Of a DNA stretch of 64,000 nt, positions 59,246 through 64,000 are shown piece by piece (position 1 is the first letter of the stretch; every line of letters starts with the position of its first letter). Source of the stretch: Gymnogyps californianus (taxonomy: Eukaryota > Chordata > Aves > Accipitriformes > Cathartidae). The notes under the pieces were generated by a model that saw nothing but the letters and a program-made list of their open reading frames with translations, searched no databases and was not told the DNA's origin. Location: contig NC_059474.1 in NCBI RefSeq assembly GCF_018139145.2, positions 43,542,344 through 43,606,343 on the forward strand, in the 5' to 3' direction. A program made the position numbers and the translations under genes.

Positions 59246-59922
59246 ATAAATTACAAAAGAAAAGAATGTTTTTTCCTTTGCTCTATTTAATATTGACTCC
59301 TATGAAAACTAAACAAACTAGAGACAGTAGGTAAATGAATCTGATTAAGATGGTAATTAAACATACAACTCATTGCTGGGGTAGTACATACTGTAAGTTC
59401 AACAAATAGCTGTAAAAAGTTTTCTTAAAGAATTGTGAATAGAGTTCTTTTAGCAAATACAACTTTTTTCAAAATAACTAGCCTGGCAGCCACAGATTCC
59501 TAGTGACTTTGGCTAAAATAACTAGATGGGTGTACAAGTTATTATATGATGAAAAGATAAATTGGGTTTCCTGCCCATAATTTTTCTTGGGAAATGGACT
59601 TCTGTTGCTCTGTAATATTTTTATGCCTGGAGTCCTTGAGGGAAGCAATCTGAAGAGAATGCATGGAATAGGAATACCAGCTGTGAAAGGGAATAAGCGC
59701 TGGAACCAGCTTCCCTCCACAAACCCACACATTTTTGGAATAAATAGAAGAAAAATTGGAGTGCCTTTAGCAGCCTAATTGGTTATTTCCTGTTCTTCTA
59801 TTATCGTGCTTCTGAGAAATACCCAGAACTCCTGGTTAATATCAGTGTTCATTGGCTTACAGCTTCCAATATTTAATTTTTTAAATTCATTTTTGGTGTT
59901 GGTAATTTTTGCCTTTTGCCGC
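59246..59922. other. AT-rich host DNA
   Basis: Nothing recognised. If the preceding exon is real, its left part is 3' UTR. Confidence 0.4.
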
Positions 59923-60529
59923 TGTCCTGGTTTCAGCTGGGATAGAGTTAATTTTCTTCTTAGTAGCTGGTACAGTGCTGTGTTTTGGATTTAGTGTGAG
60001 AATGATGTTGATAACACTCTGATGTCTTAGTTGTTGCTAAGTAGCGCTTATCCTAAGTTAAGGGTTTTTCACTTTCCCATGCTCTGCCAGCAAGCAGGTG
60101 TGCAAGAATCTGGGAGGGAGCATAGCCAGGGCAGCTGACCCGAACTAGCCAAAGGGATACTCCATACCATAGAACATAATGCTCCATATATAAACAGGGG
60201 GGAGTCGGCGAGGAGGGGCGGATCGCTGCTTGGGCATCCGTCAGTGGGTGGTAAGCAATTGCATTGTGCATCACTTGTCTTTTCCTGGGTTTTATTTCTC
60301 TCTTTTTTTGGTTATATTCCTTTTCATTACAATTATTATTATTATTACATTTTTATTATTATTAGTTAGTATTATATTTCATTTTACTTTACTTTAGTTA
60401 TTAAACATTTCTTATCTTAGTCCACGAGTTTAACCTTTTTTTCCTGATCCTCCTCCCCATCCCACTGGGAGGGCAGAGGGGTGAGCGGCTGCGTGGTGCA
60501 TAGTTGCTGACTGGGGTTAAACAATGCCA
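59923..60529 (+). mobile_element. Solo LTR, ERVL-like family 1, copy 5
   Basis: About 607 bp from TGTCCTGGTTTCAGCTGGGA to GGGTTAAACAATGCCA. The last dozen bases differ from the family end (ACCACGACA), and no clean duplication is seen (GCCGC before, GCAGT after), so the right edge is uncertain by a few bases. An ATT-rich segment lies at about 60325-60405. Confidence 0.85.
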
Positions 60530-63189
60530 GCAGTTTTATGGTCTTTACTGCTTTCAGGGCCACGTGAGGAATGATGCTAAAAAGGAATTCCACTGGTAAT
60601 CATTGGATTAAAGTAACTGTGGAAATGTCAATCTGAGGTCTGAAAACAGCATTTGGGATGATTTAAAACAGTAGTATAGATTACCCCTCACAAACACGCT
60701 GTCTTGCTAAACAGAAATCTCTTATATTAAGAAGCAACATATTATGTGTGAAAGTGTGTAGAAACAAACAAATAAACCCACCAACAACCAAAAAACCCAG
60801 TAAAAAAAATCCACACCAAAGGAAAAAAAACTTCTTGAGGGATGCTCAACCTCATAAAAGTAGGGAGATTAAAACAAATAAGAATGGTTGTCCTTCAAAC
60901 AAGAATTCCTGACACTGTTCTTTTTATTGGCAAGTTAAAAGATACTTGGCTGAATGGAGATTATTACTCCACAGTTTCTTTTTATCTTGTTCTGTTTGGT
61001 CTGTGAAGATGCTGTCCGCATTCCTTCCATATTTCTTACAGCTCTGAGAACATATCAAAAATATGCTGCTGTTTAGAATCATATTGGCAGGTGACAAAAT
61101 CTTTAAACTTTCTTTTTATTTAAAAATACAGTTTTTTTCAAGAACTTAAGTTAAGTGACTCCTGAGAATCTGACAGATGAAATTTATTTGTTCAATAGTT
61201 ACCATTTCACTATTTTACTTGATTCAAAATGTGAGCTACAAGCACCTTGATCAATGAATTGAAAAGTCATCTAGTTTCATTACACAGTAGTTCATTCAAA
61301 TGCATCTATATCCCTGAAATCTTGTAGAGCAATACAAGTCAACCACAACAAATCTACTTGTGCTTTTTATTCCAGCTCTTTACAGGGCAGAGTGGCTGTT
61401 AGAGGCAAAAATTCCTTCTAGGCTAGGCTCATATGGACCTATTTTAACCAGCTAATATCACTGAAGTGTTATCACAGAAAAAAAGAATTCAGTATAGACT
61501 TCAAAACTCACAGAAACTGAATAATTATTTGAGTTATGATGCTGCGATGAGCTTTCAGCCAATGCAGCTACTTTGCGAGGTGTACCTATACTTGTTTAAT
61601 ACTCTGGTTATATCTATTTGAAACCTGTTCTTAAGTTACTGTATATTTCTGTATTGCAAAACTCTAAGAAAATTTATTTTTATTTAGTTAGAATGAAGTA
61701 ATTATATATGCTGGAAATGTTGGAAATTTTTTTTGTATCACTTCTAAAACTTATTAAAGGTTATTGTTAATGGATACTGTTTGAAATAGATCATCTTTTG
61801 TCCTGGATCAAATTCCTCCTTGTTTGTCGCAGTGGAATGGCATGGTACTCAGAGACAACTAAAACAGCTGAAAACAAAGCTTTGAGGTGGATATATCTTT
61901 TAAAATTGGTATGTGAATGAAAAAAGGGGTTGGGGAGTGTGTGAATTCCCTCATCAGGGATAGTTTTGAAAACACTTTTCATCATTCATTTTCATCAGAA
62001 AACTGAATCAGAGGACATCAAGTTACTTGCTGCCACTGGCAATAATCTCTAGTTTCAGTCAACTCGGCTTCAGGGCTTAGCAAGCCCATGCGGAAGAGCC
62101 AAGTCTCCTCAGCAGTCTGCAGTAGACATAGCTGTACAATCCAGACTTCTTAAAAAATATGCTTTTTTTTAAAGTGTGCCCTTTCCTTCTGTGAACCACC
62201 TGTGCTCATATATACAGCCTGGTTGGAACAGCTGGCCCTAGATCTCCTATGATTGAAATCTCTTTTGTTTCTCTTTCACGCCTTCAATAGCAGTTGTAGT
62301 TTCTTTTTCTGTTTCTGATCAAAGGTTTCTACTAGGAGCTGACACGGAGGGAAAAGTTTTTGATCTGCAGGTCAGTACAGTACATCGATCTGCCATGAGC
62401 GTTGCTCAGTTTAGTTACTGTGTTGGTTCCCACTTGCGATGCTTCCCAGGCAATTCAGCCTGCAGCTCAGCTTACATTTTATAACTTCCATATTTGCAGT
62501 TTCTTAGAGTCGCTGCTTGACAATGTGGTCTTTAAGCAAGGCTGAGCTCTGGAAACATCCTGTCTACATCAGTATGGAGCTAAGAAAGCTGCATATTATT
62601 CATATTATTTATATTAGCATAAATGCAATTTCCTGCCAGTTACCTCTATGAAGGTGCACACAAATTTAGGTCTGTGTGAATCAAGAAATACCCAGCACTA
62701 TTAAAGTAAAGGTTTGGTTGTAAAAAATAAAGTTTCAAGTGAGAAAAGAAATATTCCACTATTCAGTCAGCTAGGGAAGGAAAAGAATCAGAGTTTGATT
62801 CGCTTGACTGCTGTTGTATTTATGCAGATGTCTGCGATTCACCAATGAAGATTTTTTTAGAGAACAATCATGTTTTCTAAATTATAAAACAATCATGTTT
62901 TCTAAATTATATTTAAATGACACTCTCCCTTTGCACCTAGCAGAAACATTACTAATGTTTAGAGACCAGTGCAAAAACTTAATTAGCCAAACACCATTTT
63001 TCTTGGTAGGCAAAAGATGCAAGCTCTGATTTTAAAGAAGCAGCAGTCAACAGAAAAATCCCTTCTAAACTCCCCAAGACAGACACTACTATTTATATGA
63101 TGCAAAAAGGTTTTACTTTTTTTAATAAATGTAGTTGCTATAGAGATATCTGAAACTCATCACTGTCTCTAGCTACATCCTGTGACCTA
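60530..63189. other. AT-rich host DNA, with low-complexity A/C-rich run
   Basis: A/C-rich simple sequence lies at about 60760-60832. The rest shows no gene or repeat I can support. The right end would be the 3' UTR of the minus-strand exon at 63190 (possible minus-strand ATTAAA near 63120). Confidence 0.4.
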
Positions 63190-63580
63190 TTATTTCTGAG
63201 GAATAGTCCCCAAAACATCATAGGAATTGGTTACAATTTTCCTCTTCCTAAAAATTGCCCATTCCCTCTGTGTGAATTGCTCAAATGAAAGGGGTTGTCT
63301 GTGAATGATGTAGGCATAATTATAGGAAGTTATTTTGCCACTAGCAAAACCATTACTGTATGAAGAGAAACCATGTCTTTGAGAAAGACTGTTTTTCTGC
63401 CTTTGCTCTGACTCTTGGGCAGCCAGGAGACTATATCCAGTGATGCGACTTTTGATCTCTAAATGCTCAACGGGCCAGCACTCTCCTCTGCAGTGGCATG
63501 GGGAAGGCACAGTGTTTATTTCATAGCTTGCAGAGGGATCCATTTCCCAGGTATGGTATTCTCTAGGCTCATTTTTCACT
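63190..63580 (-). CDS. Candidate terminal coding exon (about 129 codons), unidentified host protein
   Basis: On the minus strand an acceptor (TATATTTTTAG, AG at 63582-63581) leads into an open frame ending in TAA at 63192-63190. The sequence is balanced and globular-looking, with four Cys in CHCRGEC/WPVEH-type context and aromatic-rich stretches such as GFSSYSNGFASGKITSYNYA and FTQREWAIFRKRKIV. Such a long frame in AT-rich DNA, at a splice acceptor and with no low complexity, is unlikely by chance. The gene would enter from the right edge of the window and end here. I do not recognise it with confidence, so no name is given. Confidence 0.5.
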
Positions 63581-64000
63581 CTAAAAATATATCAAGGTAA
63601 GCAATGGTCTTAATTAAGAAAATGCTGACAAATGTGTTGCTGGTCATAAAATGAAAAAAGCAGTATGTCAGCTGGTCACTGATAAAAGAGCTTACGGGGA
63701 GATGAACTCATGCACTACATAAACATGCTTTTATAAATGTGATTAGTGACATGTGAAAGCTACTATACAACATAAAATACTGAGTATTGAGGAGAAGAGT
63801 GGGAGATATCTGGGATGAGAATTGTCTGATACGCAATTGCTGGAATTCATATGCTTCCCGAGTGCCCGTGGCTCAGGAAAATTTTATGATGGTGACTCTC
63901 AAACAGCCTTGTATTGTGCCTCTGTGATCCTTACAGGAAAATTTACAGCATGCCACAGGGCAGCCGGGCACGGATCCATTTCCACTTCACACAGGGAAAT
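63581..64000. other. AT-rich DNA, presumed intron
   Basis: If the exon at 63190-63580 is real, this is the upstream intron. Nothing else was recognised. Confidence 0.4.

Noticed and set aside
46253..60529. LTR pairs 46253/57970 and 57970/59923 considered as ends of proviruses
   Set aside because: The copies at 46253 and 57970 have different target-site duplications, so they are separate insertions. 57970 and 59923 are in opposite orientation, and no retroviral internal sequence lies between any of these LTRs.

Overview
This window is nuclear DNA from a bird. The evidence is an almost full-length CR1 LINE with the typical CR1 3' tail of ATTCTATG-like octamers, two families of ERVL-like LTRs inserted repeatedly, and long AT-rich stretches that look like introns or intergenic DNA. 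The species cannot be read from the sequence. No rRNA, tRNA gene, CRISPR array or bacterial-type operon was seen.

The dominant object is a complete endogenous provirus on the + strand at 13954-22318 (8,365 bp), flanked by the 5-bp target-site duplication TGGCA. Its LTRs (693 and 694 bp) differ, by eye, only in the length of one T run, so it inserted recently. Behind the 5' LTR lies an 18-nt primer binding site matching the 3' end of tRNA-Ser. Then come gag (14803-16392), a -1 frameshift signal, pro-pol (16338-19456, with one frame break inside RNase H), a candidate splice acceptor, env (19581-21485) and a 46-codon hydrophobic ORF that runs into the 3' LTR. A 5-bp duplication, tRNA-Ser priming and a Gag without a zinc knuckle suggest a class III (ERV-L/ERV-S-like) backbone, yet it carries an Env with a furin-type site and a modified gamma/alpha-like cysteine motif.

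Other repeats: five copies of one ERVL-like LTR family (867-1473, 25426-26020, 46253-46607 minus, 57970-58583 minus, 59923-60529) and two copies of a second, longer LTR family with an internal minisatellite (34354-35509, 50484-51367). There is also a 69-bp foldback element made of two inverted copies of the first family's 5' terminus (26223-26291). The CR1 element (about 27360-31133) has a broken esterase ORF1 and a multiply frameshifted endonuclease-RT ORF2. Old LINE and MIR-like fragments are scattered through the window.

The host sequence is mostly unannotatable by eye, but a few stretches combine splice signals with an open frame. On the minus strand, three phase-compatible candidate exons (6513-6596, 3898-4109, 3473-3629) could be the 3' end of one gene, and a 129-codon terminal exon lies at 63190-63580. 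On the plus strand there are candidates at 41772-41866, 55580-55732 and 59157-59245. None of these proteins was recognised.
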